Below the pieces are notes generated by a model that saw only the letters and a list, made by a program, of their open reading frames with translations, made no database searches and was not told the origin of the DNA. From the NCBI RefSeq assembly GCF_004361815.1, contig NZ_SNWA01000003.1, positions 372,001 to 436,000 of the forward strand: a stretch of 64,000 nt of DNA, read 5' to 3'. Made by a program: the position numbers and the translations under genes. Below, one piece after another: positions 50,101-57,534 of the stretch; position 1 is the stretch's first letter, and every line of letters starts with the position of its first letter. This stretch comes from Paraburkholderia sp. BL10I2N1. GTDB lineage: Bacteria > Pseudomonadota > Gammaproteobacteria > Burkholderiales > Burkholderiaceae.

Positions 50101-50279
50101 CTGACGAATCGCCACATGAATGCAGCGATCGCGTCGGACGTGAAGAACTGCCCGAGGTGACGCTGACGTGCGGCGTGTAACTCGCCGTGATTCGAAACAC
50201 CCGGGTCCTGTGCGCCGAGGCTCACAAGCGACCGAAGTGGTGCGTACCAGTCTGCTACGACCAATGTAGAAGTGTTCAT
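47148..50279 (-). CDS. Adenine methyltransferase fused to SNF2/DEAD-like helicase
   Basis: A 1043-residue protein. The N-terminal 300 residues hold a Rossmann methyltransferase: VSILDNSVGSARLL (SAM motif I position), LFGVDVHAEAVDVV, then VALINPPFS, the NPPF motif of N6-adenine methylases. From about residue 560 a superfamily 2 helicase follows: WEQACGKSRLAVALIL (Walker A-like, GK-S), LLVADEGERL (DEAD-like), YVLTGSPIPNYP (SAT-like), AILFAENPGVL and YDRSWTWRIEYQAMRRALRWNR (motif VI). Fused or linked methylase-helicases occur in phage and plasmid anti-restriction or defence systems and in strawberry-notch-like proteins. No specificity subunit is seen. Confidence 0.8.
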   Translation of the reverse strand: MNTSTLVVADWYAPLRSLVSLGAQDPGVSNHGELHAARQRHLGQFFTSDAIAAFMWRFVSGFEPKRRVSILDNSVGSARLLQFADPERHTLFGVDVHAEAVDVVQATVEAAGFECTFRRAGMEDIDPGSFDVALINPPFSIHLESPHLKGLPGTTWGRYGPNTSALSHEYALQQALSAANIVVALLPLSTAEAIAGAVYEYESPFYKASRRLAGFFEMPANAFSDEGANVRTAVLVFDRYRDKPADLVRQEIVDLDSAVCDLGLHFEERSYAKPRLNLQTLDDSTPAITLPVTGDGSVRISHDGRRIRLGFRCGFTQAMVLNSVLDRRIYSKEGHRLPRGFRYAGQGMLDLETYLVQENPFDALSRLLERIEVAGGKPEFAPGFVQHFTQRARRSGRQAVPLRHEVFTTGAGSAAAVIGGARATHKVDPAKWGSPLIKAGDEVSFVRDDDGRYRYTLKGINYWLSVDELNARFAVENVSEGWEVVHEGLGVKYPQHAQLLRTQMQRLGIDQWLDWDFQQDDLIETLMKPQGCVVAWEQACGKSRLAVALILLSGVRHGLIVVEARLIAEMLAEMAQLPIDQRDVKVIDGVEDLDDLRRINLVSYERLRMPVDRAVSARVTYAHRLRRRIGLLVADEGERLANPTSDQSRALWQLSARKRYVLTGSPIPNYPRDAFGLIAFTGGDGTAAQPYGYRRGYLERNWINSVEEAMRGVDRFRDDFVVLEWVTWQFAESLQEGAKREVPKIGNLHLYRAMLASHVKRRLVCEPDVSRYIRIDPPEVTVHTVEWDPEHLATYLKAADEFADWYRNGRGDGKACNLVTILARIRAVHFAANYPQYGIEGVPRLAGITTKQQAVIDRMREIAAQGRQAILFAENPGVLNLVAAALDTESVDTVLFHGEIPIKKRVADKDRRFITGLATGLLATKASGRAGYNLPNADYVLFYDRSWTWRIEYQAMRRALRWNRKGVLQVEYFHLPGSIDEYQDQMVAHKRDSMQAGLDWATPELEDDTFLHMDSLLDRFVDDLARLNDQTSADMRKLLKEAA

Positions 50280-50293
50280 GGAGAGTCCAGAAA

Positions 50294-50318
50294 GAAGAAC
50301 GGCCCGCAAAAGCGGGCC
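50294..50318 (-). terminator. Terminator-like hairpin in the leader of the methyltransferase-helicase
   Basis: Minus strand: GGCCCGC-TTTT-GCGGGCC then GTTCTTCTTTCTGG, 22 bases before the ATG at 50279. Lies between this gene and 50365-50586. Confidence 0.6.
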
Positions 50319-50364
50319 GCGAAAGAAGAGTTGCCTGGCGGGTGTCGGGCGATCAGACGGTTTT

Positions 50365-50586
50365 TCAGATGCCGTAGTAGCGTCGAACTAGCCGTCGACG
50401 TTCGGCAAACGGCCGGCCTAGTGTTACCGACAGCGGGGCATCAATGGCGATATGCCTCAATGCTGCTGCCCGGTAGCGTGGCGAATAACGATCCTTCGCA
50501 CGCACGATCTCAATCTGCTCCGCCAGCGAATAGCGGTACGTCTCGTAGATCATCAGCGCGAATCTCACTATGTGTGGACGATACAT
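50365..50586 (-). CDS. Small hypothetical protein
   Basis: A 73-residue protein MYRPHIVRFALMIYETYRYSLAEQIEIVRAKDRYSPRYRAAALRHIAID, rich in Arg and Tyr. The second ATG (50586) is better spaced from TGAGG than the ATG at 50592. Not recognised; follows gene 50596-51382 by 9 bases. Confidence 0.6.
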   Translation of the reverse strand: MYRPHIVRFALMIYETYRYSLAEQIEIVRAKDRYSPRYRAAALRHIAIDAPLSVTLGRPFAERRRLVRRYYGI

Positions 50587-50595
50587 GGCCATACC

Positions 50596-51382
50596 TCAGT
50601 ACCGCGACCGGCTGGCGAGATGTTCAGCGCCATACTCACTGATAAACAGTGAAAGCGCTTCCCCAACCCGATGCGAGAACTTGAACTGCCACTTGTCGTT
50701 AAACAGTACAAGGTCGAGATCGGGGAACGATACCTTCTCCCTCGTGGTGAACTCGTGGTCAACAAGTCCTCCACGCGCGAGTTGCGCTCCGAGCGAAGCA
50801 AACCCTGCGTGCGAGGCGAACGCAGCAAGGCCCGCTATCAGGTTTGCCATCGACTGTTGCGAGTAGTAGCCAACGCGTCGCAGGCTTGATCTGAACGTCA
50901 GCTCGCTTCCCGCGCGCGCTTCGAGCACGATGGCGCTCGCTGTACGCTTGATCTCGGAGTCCGGCGTCAGACCGAAGCCGTTGATTACCGACTTTGCGGC
51001 CTGTGTGAACGCAACTCGCTGTCCCGCGTCTCCGCTGAACGTACGTTCAAGGTGTGCCCAAAACGCGTCGAAGTCCGGACACTTCCCGGCCTCAAGCGCC
51101 TCACGTATATCAATCGATGCGCTTTCAAGCTCGCTCTTCGTATCGATCTCCAGTCGCCCACCCACCGGAGCAAAGCGACGGCCTGCCTGATACACGAGTA
51201 TCTCGGAGAGACCGGAGCAGAACTCCCGAAGCTCGCGCTTCGTTGAATACTCCGGGCGAACCTTCGCGGCCCGGTAGTAACCTTCAGGAAAAGCAGCGAT
51301 TTCGGCTGCGCAAAACGCCCAGATAGGCTGCGGCTGCGGCATTCTGGGCGTCCTTGAATTGCTGAACAAGTGCTGTGTACAT
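50596..51382 (-). pseudogene. Hypothetical protein gene with a one-base frameshift near its start
   Basis: The leader and Shine-Dalgarno (TGAGGGA) point to ATG 51382, which reads MYTALVQQFKDAQNAAAAAYLGV then LRSRNRC and a stop. The next frame carries CAAEIAAFPEGYYRAAKVRPEYSTKRELREF and continues 230 residues to 50596. Removing one base from the run at 51312-51315 (TTTT on the minus strand) joins them as YLGVCAAEIAAFPEG. The joined protein is about 261 residues, soluble, not recognised. Confidence 0.65.
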
Positions 51383-51566
51383 GGTGCTGTCCCTCAGGAA
51401 TGACGGGAGAGCACGCCCGACGGGTGTGGTCCCGTCGGGGTAAAAGGAAGCGCCCGCGCGGTGCGAGCGGCAGGTCGATGCGTCGATGACGCAGTAGGTT
51501 CGACGATCGTATCGTGCAGAACGAGCGCCCACGGGCGGAAATGCACGGCGAATCGATATGGCTTTC
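51383..51566 (-). promoter_or_regulatory. Operon promoter region and pseudoknot/SD-switch leader (L10)
   Basis: Minus strand order: GAAAGC (51566) - GATTCG - ATTTCC box, -10-like TACGAT (51511-51506, 55 bases on), GCGTC-AT-CGACGC-ATCGA (51493-51475), stem CCCGACGGG/CCCGTCGGG (51416-51439, perfect 9 bp) with loop ACCACA. GTGCT (51410-51414) can pair by GTG with CAC of the loop or with AGCAC (51384-51388), enclosing TGAGGGA. Confidence 0.65.
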
Positions 51567-52002
51567 GCCGCTGCCATCTCGCAAGCCACGTTCCAACTAT
51601 CCACAGATTTTGTTGACAAGCCTGTGGATAAGCTGCCAGGACCTATGCCCGGTATGGCTGATGCTTGCAACGCCCGGAAGAGTGGCACCGTGCCTCGAGT
51701 TCAGCCGGTTGAGGGCCTTAACCCGTAATGCTCCAGAAAAACATATAGCTTTCTCCGGAAACCGGGCTATCTCCGCTTGCCCGTCCCGCCGCGAAAAGCG
51801 CCCGGTTATCGCTGTGCTTTCGCCTCCTTGACTTCCAATGGCTTCGGCAAGAATCGGTACAGCCATACGCGCGCGTGCGCGACCTGTGCGAGTGGTCTCA
51901 ATTCGGCACGCGCTCTCTGGCGAACACGACGGCGGCACGTTCTGGCGCAGGCCCGATGTGTCGACGTGACCTTGCCGCTACTCTTACCGAGGAACCCAGC
52001 TC
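51567..52002. other. Intergenic region with two more operator boxes and a plus promoter
   Basis: No gene seen. Minus-strand boxes start at 51753 (GAAAGC...GTTTTTC...GCATTAC, with GGTTAAGGCCCTCAACCGG following) and 51822 (GAAAGC...GATAA...GCTTTT). CTTGACTT at 51828-51835 lies 7 bases past the second box, the same distance as at 59612/59619, and would drive the plus genes from 52003. Around 51600-51650 are TTGACAAGCC-like and TGTGGATAA repeats of unclear role. Confidence 0.5.
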
Positions 52003-52752
52003 ATGACTTCCAGATCAGCCCGTCGCCGGCAGTACGGCAGCGCCGCCTTCGTGGCGGCAACCTTCGCATGCGCATTCGCGGCCCTCGCCGTCTTCTTCGT
52101 TGGACCGTCCCTAGTCTTTTGCGCCGTGGTCGCGGGCGCATGTGCCTTGTGCCTTGAACGGGTGCGGCGCGTGAAAATCCGCAAGCTTGAACAAAAGCTT
52201 CAGACGGCAAGCCGTGTGCGGATGAACACGATTTTTGTGAACGGCGTGCGGGCGGGCGAGATCGACGAAGCCGACTACATCGCGGTCAAACTGGACGCGG
52301 CGCTGGATCCCCGAAACTACGTCCGGCAGTTCGGCGCGATTGCGAAGCTCGCTGCGAAATGCGTCGCGGTGACCGCGGTTGTCATCCCCCTTGGCCTCTT
52401 CTGGTGGCTCATATTCGGAACGTACTTCGCGCCGGAAGCGACAACGGCCAACCTTGGGTCGATTTATCACCTGCTCATTCAGGCCAACAACCCTTCCGAC
52501 CTGTACCACCTGCTGGCCTCTGTCGCAGAAGCGGTCCTTAACATCGGCGCCACGGCCACTTTAACGAGCTTTTTCGCGTTGGTGTTCCATCGTGAATCCT
52601 CGGGCGGCATCTCTTCTTTTCGCAAATGCGTCCATCGGCGCCTCAGACAGATGGCGAACTGCGCGGCAGACGGCGACGTACACGTGGAGCCTGGCAATGC
52701 CTCACAGGATGCGCAGTCCGTCTTCCTCGACCGTACAAGGCTCTCGCGCTGA
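52003..52752 (+). CDS. Membrane protein with four or so helices
   Basis: A 249-residue protein (GAGGAAC Shine-Dalgarno). Two N-terminal hydrophobic segments (GSAAFVAATFACAFAALAVFFV, SLVFCAVVAGACALCL), a charged coiled region (RVRRVKIRKLEQKLQTASRVRMNTIFVNGVRAGEIDEADY), then AAKCVAVTAVVIPLGLFWWLIFG and a further hydrophobic stretch. Not recognised. The last part after RESSGG looks less conserved in character. Confidence 0.65.
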   Translation: MTSRSARRRQYGSAAFVAATFACAFAALAVFFVGPSLVFCAVVAGACALCLERVRRVKIRKLEQKLQTASRVRMNTIFVNGVRAGEIDEADYIAVKLDAALDPRNYVRQFGAIAKLAAKCVAVTAVVIPLGLFWWLIFGTYFAPEATTANLGSIYHLLIQANNPSDLYHLLASVAEAVLNIGATATLTSFFALVFHRESSGGISSFRKCVHRRLRQMANCAADGDVHVEPGNASQDAQSVFLDRTRLSR

Positions 52753-53111
52753 TGGATTACCAAATTCTCGCACTCGTTCATATCGCCGCCGTCATCAGCC
52801 TCGCTGGTCTGGCGCTGCACCGGGTTTTCGCTTCGTATGGTGGCCCGGCGTGGGCCACACCTGTGATCATCGGTTGCCTCATCGGCATCGCGATCGCCTG
52901 CAATGCGATACGCGCACTTATTGACCGGTCCCGGGTCGGCAGACAGGAAACGGAGCGTGCAGTCATGCAGCAACGCTATCCGAATTGCCACGTGAGCCTG
53001 CTGAAGGACGGATCGTGGTTTCTCACCGACAGAGCCACCGGCCGCGAGTACCAGCCCGATGCATCAGGTGCGATGGTGCCAGCGTCGCCCCAAAACCAAC
53101 GAAGGCAATGA
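52752..53111 (+). CDS. Membrane protein with two helices and soluble tail
   Basis: A 119-residue protein whose ATG overlaps the previous stop by one base. Two helices (ILALVHIAAVISLAGLALHRV and ATPVIIGCLIGIAIACNAIRAL) and a tail NCHVSLLKDGSWFLTDRATGREYQPDASG. Not recognised. Confidence 0.6.
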   Translation: MDYQILALVHIAAVISLAGLALHRVFASYGGPAWATPVIIGCLIGIAIACNAIRALIDRSRVGRQETERAVMQQRYPNCHVSLLKDGSWFLTDRATGREYQPDASGAMVPASPQNQRRQ

Positions 53112-53329
53112 GCACAGACTACCTGAGCACCTACGCAGCTCTAGTGGCAATCGCAGTGCTGCTGTTATGGAAGATGTTGCAGCTGGCCGTTGACGCTCTA
53201 GGCGGTCCTGACTGGGGCGGCTTCGCGCTTACCTGCCTGCTCGCGATCGCAATGGCCTGCTTCTTACTGGCCAGGCGGGCGGCGCTACGGCCCGTGCCCA
53301 TCTCAGACGCCCCGGGCTCCAGCGACTGA
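53108..53329 (+). CDS. Small membrane protein
   Basis: A 73-residue protein coupled to the previous gene by ATGA. Two hydrophobic segments (YAALVAIAVLLLWKMLQLAVDAL and FALTCLLAIAMACFLLARRAA). The three genes 52003-53329 form one membrane-protein operon. Confidence 0.6.
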   Translation: MSTDYLSTYAALVAIAVLLLWKMLQLAVDALGGPDWGGFALTCLLAIAMACFLLARRAALRPVPISDAPGSSD

Positions 53330-53365
53330 CACTGTCGCAAACTGCGCTCCCCCTTATTCGTATAT

Positions 53366-53391
53366 GGCCGCCCGATCAGCGGCCTTTTTTC
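53366..53391 (+). terminator. Intrinsic terminator just before the DUF1173 gene
   Basis: GGCCG-CCCGATCAG-CGGCC followed by six T residues, 37 bases after the stop at 53329 and 17 bases before the next ATG. A plus-strand example of a terminator placed in the leader of the following gene. Confidence 0.75.
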
Positions 53392-53407
53392 TCTCGCGGA
53401 GAAGGCG

Positions 53408-54625
53408 ATGCCCGAAGTTTCCTTTGATGGCGGCACATTTTTGCTGGAGGACGTCCAGGAAAACCCCGCCCGCTATGTACGGCGCCTCGAACGCGCCAGG
53501 ATCTCTCCCGGGTTTGCCGAGTGCCTGTGCCAGCCCGACAGAAAGCCCCGGCAGCTGGTGATCCGCCGATATGGATCGCTCCTGCACCTCGCCGGCTGGC
53601 CGGACGATGGACACAACCATTCGCGCAAGTGCGGGTTCCATAAGGATCCGGACACGGCACGCGCGGGTAAGGGCGGCGACACGACGGCGGCGATCATTTC
53701 CACGGCTGCCGGTCTGAACGCGAAGCTCGACGTCGCCCTCACCCAGCGGGAAACGCAATCCGGTTCTCGCGGCTCGCCCGCGAAGTCCGGGCAACGCAGC
53801 GGCCGCCGCTCGGCCAGCCTCCTCGCTTTCCTGCAAACGCTCTGGATGACCGCGGGGCTCAACCGATGGCACGGCGTTACCAACGTCCGCCACTGGGGCG
53901 TTTGCAACGCGCAGATCCTTGCCGAGATCGCCGATGCGGTCATTAACGGCAACAGCGCCCAGAAGGTCCTCCACGTCATACGCCGCTATCAAGAGGCTGA
54001 GCGCGCCGAAATCAATGCCGAGTTCGGTTCGTTTCTGTCTGGCTTGAGTGACAGGAAGCGCGGCATCGTCATTGGCGAAATCAACGAGGTTGAGACGACA
54101 CAGTATGGAAAGGCACTGTCTCTACGCCAGAGCGCGAAGAAGTACTACACCACTTCCGCACTGATCGATCACGCCGCGACCACCTACCCGCACGCCTGGC
54201 GGGCACTGGGAGACCGCGCCGCGCGCGTGATCGCCATCCTGCTGATTGAGCGGACCGCGAAAGGGCATCTGCGCATCGTCGATCTTGCCGCCATGCTCTG
54301 CTCGGCCACGTTCATCCCGTGCGACTCGATCCACGAAGTCGCCATGGCGAACCGCCTGGTCGCCGAGTCCCGCTCGTTTGACAAGCCGGTCCGCATGGCC
54401 GACGAGGACGATATGCTGCCCGATTTCGTGCTTCACGACACCGACCCGCAGACTCACATCGAGGTCTACGGCATGAATGGCGTTGCGTCATACGAAGAGC
54501 GCAAGGAAAAAAAGCGTGCCCCGCGTCGGCAACGCTCGATTCCCGCCGTCGAGTGGGACGTCAACAAGACAAAGCTGAGCGCGGTTATCTTCCCAACCCC
54601 GGTTGCGACGGCCAGGCAGGCTTGA
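53408..54625 (+). CDS. DUF1173 family protein
   Basis: A 405-residue protein (GGAG Shine-Dalgarno). The N-terminus fits DUF1173: CLCQPDRKPRQLVIRRYGSLLHLAGWPDDGHNHSRKCGF with its Cys/His pattern that could bind zinc, a middle AxxLQTLWMTAGLNRWHGVTNVRHWG and a C-terminal nuclease-like or helical region (PDFVLHDTDPQTHIEVYGMNG). DUF1173 proteins are common on Burkholderiales plasmids and elements; function unknown. Confidence 0.8.
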   Translation: MPEVSFDGGTFLLEDVQENPARYVRRLERARISPGFAECLCQPDRKPRQLVIRRYGSLLHLAGWPDDGHNHSRKCGFHKDPDTARAGKGGDTTAAIISTAAGLNAKLDVALTQRETQSGSRGSPAKSGQRSGRRSASLLAFLQTLWMTAGLNRWHGVTNVRHWGVCNAQILAEIADAVINGNSAQKVLHVIRRYQEAERAEINAEFGSFLSGLSDRKRGIVIGEINEVETTQYGKALSLRQSAKKYYTTSALIDHAATTYPHAWRALGDRAARVIAILLIERTAKGHLRIVDLAAMLCSATFIPCDSIHEVAMANRLVAESRSFDKPVRMADEDDMLPDFVLHDTDPQTHIEVYGMNGVASYEERKEKKRAPRRQRSIPAVEWDVNKTKLSAVIFPTPVATARQA

Positions 54626-54648
54626 CTTCGCGCGTATCCGTATAGCGT
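54622..54648 (+). promoter_or_regulatory. TTGACTT-type promoter
   Basis: GCTTGACTT at the 3' end of the DUF1173 gene, followed by TATAGC after 13 bases, about 45 bases before the gene at 54691. Spacing is short for sigma-70. Confidence 0.35.
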
Positions 54649-54690
54649 GGAACTACAACCTTCCGCTTCCCAACGAACCGACGATTACCG

Positions 54691-55191
54691 ATGCTGCCCA
54701 TTCTTCGCCTTGTCCTCCAGGACGCCCTCAAGCTCACGTCCTACGCGGGCACGCCCGTGATCCAGCGCCAGACACCACCAGACGATGCCTGGATCGCCGA
54801 CCTCCGGCGACGGGCCGACAACCTGTACCGACCGCTTAAGGAAGCGCTCGACCATCTGGCCGCCGTCGATACGAATGCCGAACCCACCGGATGGACTCCG
54901 ATCGAGCAGGCGCTTTTTAGCCAGTGGATGAATCGCACATACCCCAACGAGGCGAGCGCCGGCACGATCGCGCTCGGCGAGGCATGGAAGGAAGGCAACC
55001 GTATTGGCGCTGCGGATCTCGCACTCTACAAGGACATGTACATGCGGCTGGCTCGTGACATGTCGCGGGTCCGCCATGCCCTCGGCGTCAATGACGAACT
55101 TGCTGGCTGGTGCCAGCCGCTGCTCGACGCCATCATTGTTCTGCAGTCGACGTCACCGCACGAAGTAACGCAGGAAGCCGCGTGCAAATGA
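54691..55191 (+). CDS. Hypothetical helical protein
   Basis: A 166-residue protein starting MLPILRLVLQDALKLTSYAGTPVIQRQTPPDDAWIADLRRRADNLYRPLKEALDHL. Helical throughout, no motif recognised. No Shine-Dalgarno is visible before the ATG. Confidence 0.6.
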   Translation: MLPILRLVLQDALKLTSYAGTPVIQRQTPPDDAWIADLRRRADNLYRPLKEALDHLAAVDTNAEPTGWTPIEQALFSQWMNRTYPNEASAGTIALGEAWKEGNRIGAADLALYKDMYMRLARDMSRVRHALGVNDELAGWCQPLLDAIIVLQSTSPHEVTQEAACK

Positions 55192-55246
55192 GAGCGCTGG
55201 TTTTGCCGGTAGAGACCGCGTACTTCGACCACGATGCGGTGCGCAC

Positions 55247-55275
55247 TTGACTTCACACGACCGGCATGCTGTTGG
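55247..55275 (+). promoter_or_regulatory. TTGACTT-type promoter
   Basis: ACTTGACTT at 55245-55253 with GCTGTT or TTGGTAC as candidate -10 regions, about 65 bases before the gene at 55318. Confidence 0.35.
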
Positions 55276-55317
55276 TACAGGCCGGCACCGTGCCAGCCGC
55301 CTCGTCCGGAGTCACCC

Positions 55318-55755
55318 ATGCATGGCAAATCGTTCTTTCTTGGCCGCGTAATCGCGCGCTCGCGCGACTGGCAGTGCCGCTTTCCCGCCCTCTCCTCCTC
55401 CTGGACTGTACCCGGGTCACTGTCCGGCGGGCGCCAGATCGTGGCATCGACCGCAGACGAAAACGGCATCCGCTGCGCCTTTTTCAGCAATCACGGCTCC
55501 ATTCTCGACTTCGCAGCCACGTGGACTGAGCTGGAACAGGCAAAGACCTGGTGGCATTTCGTCGGCCGCTGGAATTTCTGGGTAGTCGACAGCAATCGCA
55601 CCCTGGGCATCATCCTGAGCAAGGGCGACGGCCAGTTGCAGTCGGTGATTCTCGGTGGCGGGAAGGTCGACCGCCGTGACAATGACCAGTTTGTCGCCTT
55701 CCTCGATCGTGCCGAGACGCAAGCCCGCTCCCTCGTCGGGATCACCGTCGAATAG
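55318..55755 (+). CDS. Hypothetical protein
   Basis: A 145-residue protein with GGAG before ATG 55318. Tryptophan-rich (WTELEQAKTWWHFVGRWNFWVVDSNRTLGIIL) beta-type core. Not recognised. It precedes the Gp37/Gp68-like gene by 10 bases, so they are probably co-transcribed. Confidence 0.6.
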   Translation: MHGKSFFLGRVIARSRDWQCRFPALSSSWTVPGSLSGGRQIVASTADENGIRCAFFSNHGSILDFAATWTELEQAKTWWHFVGRWNFWVVDSNRTLGIILSKGDGQLQSVILGGGKVDRRDNDQFVAFLDRAETQARSLVGITVE

Positions 55756-55765
55756 GAGAAATCTG

Positions 55766-56502
55766 ATGGCTACGCAATCTTCTATCGAATGGACTGAGCA
55801 AACCTGGAATCCAACAACGGGCTGCACCAAAGTTTCGCCCGGTTGCAAGAACTGCTACGCAGAAACAATGGCTCAGCGGTTACAGGCGATGGGGGCGCCG
55901 GGCTATCAGGACGGCTTCGAGCTCGCATTGCATCCTGCTCGCGTTGATCAACCGTTGAGGCCCACGAAGCCGACCGTCTATTTCGTAAACTCGATGAGCG
56001 ACCTGTTTCACGACGACATTCCGGATGCGTTTCTCGATCAGGTGTTCGACGTCATCGAGCGAGCGCCGCAACACACCTTCCAGATCCTTACGAAACGCGC
56101 TGAGCGTTTGCCCGCGTATTTCTCGACGCGCAGATGTCCGGGCAACGTCTGGCTCGGCGTATCGGTCGAAGACCGGCGTTACGGCCTGCCCCGGATCGAT
56201 CATCTTCGCAAGGTCGATGCGGCCGTGCGCTTCCTTTCCGTTGAGCCGTTGCTGGAAGATCTCGGGCCCGTGAACCTGCAGGATATTCAATGGGTGATCG
56301 TTGGCGGTGAGTCCGGTCCAAAGGCTCGACCGATGAAGACGGAGTGGGTCTCCCGTCTGAAGGCGCAAGCCGACGAAGCAAACGTCGCATTTTTTTTCAA
56401 GCAATGGGCACATGGGGTCCTGACGGCATCCGTCGATCGAAAAAAGCCAATGGGCGCAAACTGAACGGACAGGTGTGGGAAGCATATCCCACACGTGACT
56501 AA
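55766..56502 (+). pseudogene. Phage Gp37/Gp68-like (DUF5131) protein with C-terminal frameshift
   Basis: The open frame (55766-56464) starts MATQSSIEWTEQTWNPTTGCTKVSPGCKNCYAE with the CxxxxxxCxxC cluster typical of this radical-SAM-like family, then VYFVNSMSDLFHDDIPDAFLDQVFDVI, LTKRAERLP, WLGVSVED and WVIVGGESGPKARPM. After FFFKQW the expected GTWGPDGIRRSKKANGRKLNGQVWEAYP is present in the next frame up to 56502. One extra G in the GGG at 56406-56408 restores it. Probably an assembly error or a very recent break. Confidence 0.8.
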
Positions 56503-56690
56503 GCCTTTGCGAGCGCGCAGGGCGACTTCTTGCCGGGCGGCAATATCACCCGTTCCTGGCTGATCTACTACAAGGCCGCTAATATTAAAAGAAGCAAAAG
56601 CGTAAGAAACCACCCGCTGCCACGTCTTTCCCATCTACGTGCGAACGGCAATAATGCTTACCAAAATTAGCAAACCGCCTTTGCATTCAA

Positions 56691-57371
56691 ATGATCGAAC
56701 AACTCTATCCCTGTGACCATTGCGGCGGCCGGCCGACTGTGGGCCGCTCCCAGCGCCTGGTCGAGCAGGATGGCGCCCCGGCCTTCGACTTCAGCCCGTT
56801 TGGCCGTAACGCCGGGCCGCCGAAGCTCGGGGACGTCCTGCCGCGCCCGCTGAGCGCACCGAAAACGGAAAAGCTGGTGTGTATTTATTGTTCCGTCTGC
56901 GGAATATCCACACCGTGGGAGTCAGTCGGAGAGGACGGCCAGAACGAACTGGCCGCAAAGAACCGGTGTGCGGCGATCTGGAACCAGCGTCTGAACCGGC
57001 CGAAAGTGAACCCGGGAGATCTGCGCGACCTGATCGAGAAGGAACTGGGCGCCTGCGACGCGCAGCTTGTGCTGAATCTCCTCGCCCGCAACGACATGGA
57101 CTGGGCCGAGCGCGGGCCGATCTTCGCCATGCTCGCGCAACGCATCGTCGATGCAACCGCGGTGACGTTCGAGACGTGGCCAATCTCGCCCGTGCTCGAG
57201 GACGCCGCACGCTACCGCAAGCTTATGCAACTGGCGAAGTGGGTCGAGATTGACGGTGAGCGGTATGCGCAGTTTCCGAAGGTCCCGGCGCCCGCCGAAC
57301 ACGCCGACTTCCTCTTTGAGGATCGCGTCGCCATGGCCGTCGATGCGATGCCCGACCGCGATCGCTGGTGA
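56691..57371 (+). CDS. Lar-type restriction alleviation domain protein
   Basis: A 226-residue protein. The N-terminal 100 residues fit the Lar family: LYPCDHCGGRPTV with one CxxC, VCIYCSVCGISTPW with the second CxxC, and NRCAAIWNQRL. Lar proteins modulate type I restriction, which is useful for an element entering a new host. The C-terminal 120 residues are unrelated and not recognised. No Shine-Dalgarno is clear. Confidence 0.75.
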   Translation: MIEQLYPCDHCGGRPTVGRSQRLVEQDGAPAFDFSPFGRNAGPPKLGDVLPRPLSAPKTEKLVCIYCSVCGISTPWESVGEDGQNELAAKNRCAAIWNQRLNRPKVNPGDLRDLIEKELGACDAQLVLNLLARNDMDWAERGPIFAMLAQRIVDATAVTFETWPISPVLEDAARYRKLMQLAKWVEIDGERYAQFPKVPAPAEHADFLFEDRVAMAVDAMPDRDRW

Positions 57372-57379
57372 TACAGGTG

Positions 57380-57402
57380 AAAAAAAGCCAGCTTGCGCTG
57401 GC
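57380..57402 (-). terminator. Intrinsic terminator
   Basis: Minus strand: GCCAGC-GCAA-GCTGGC followed by seven T residues. It lies between the plus gene ending at 57371 and the minus integrase gene ending at 57535. Confidence 0.7.
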
Positions 57403-57534
57403 TTCAAGAGGTTTTCAGTCTTATTGCGGGCCGCAACTGAAAACCGAGAGAGACTTCATTGTGCCCGCCACGTGCAGTCCGTTACGCGCCATAACGCACA
57501 TTATTTCGGCGGTCATTCCCTCCCCGGCCCGCGA

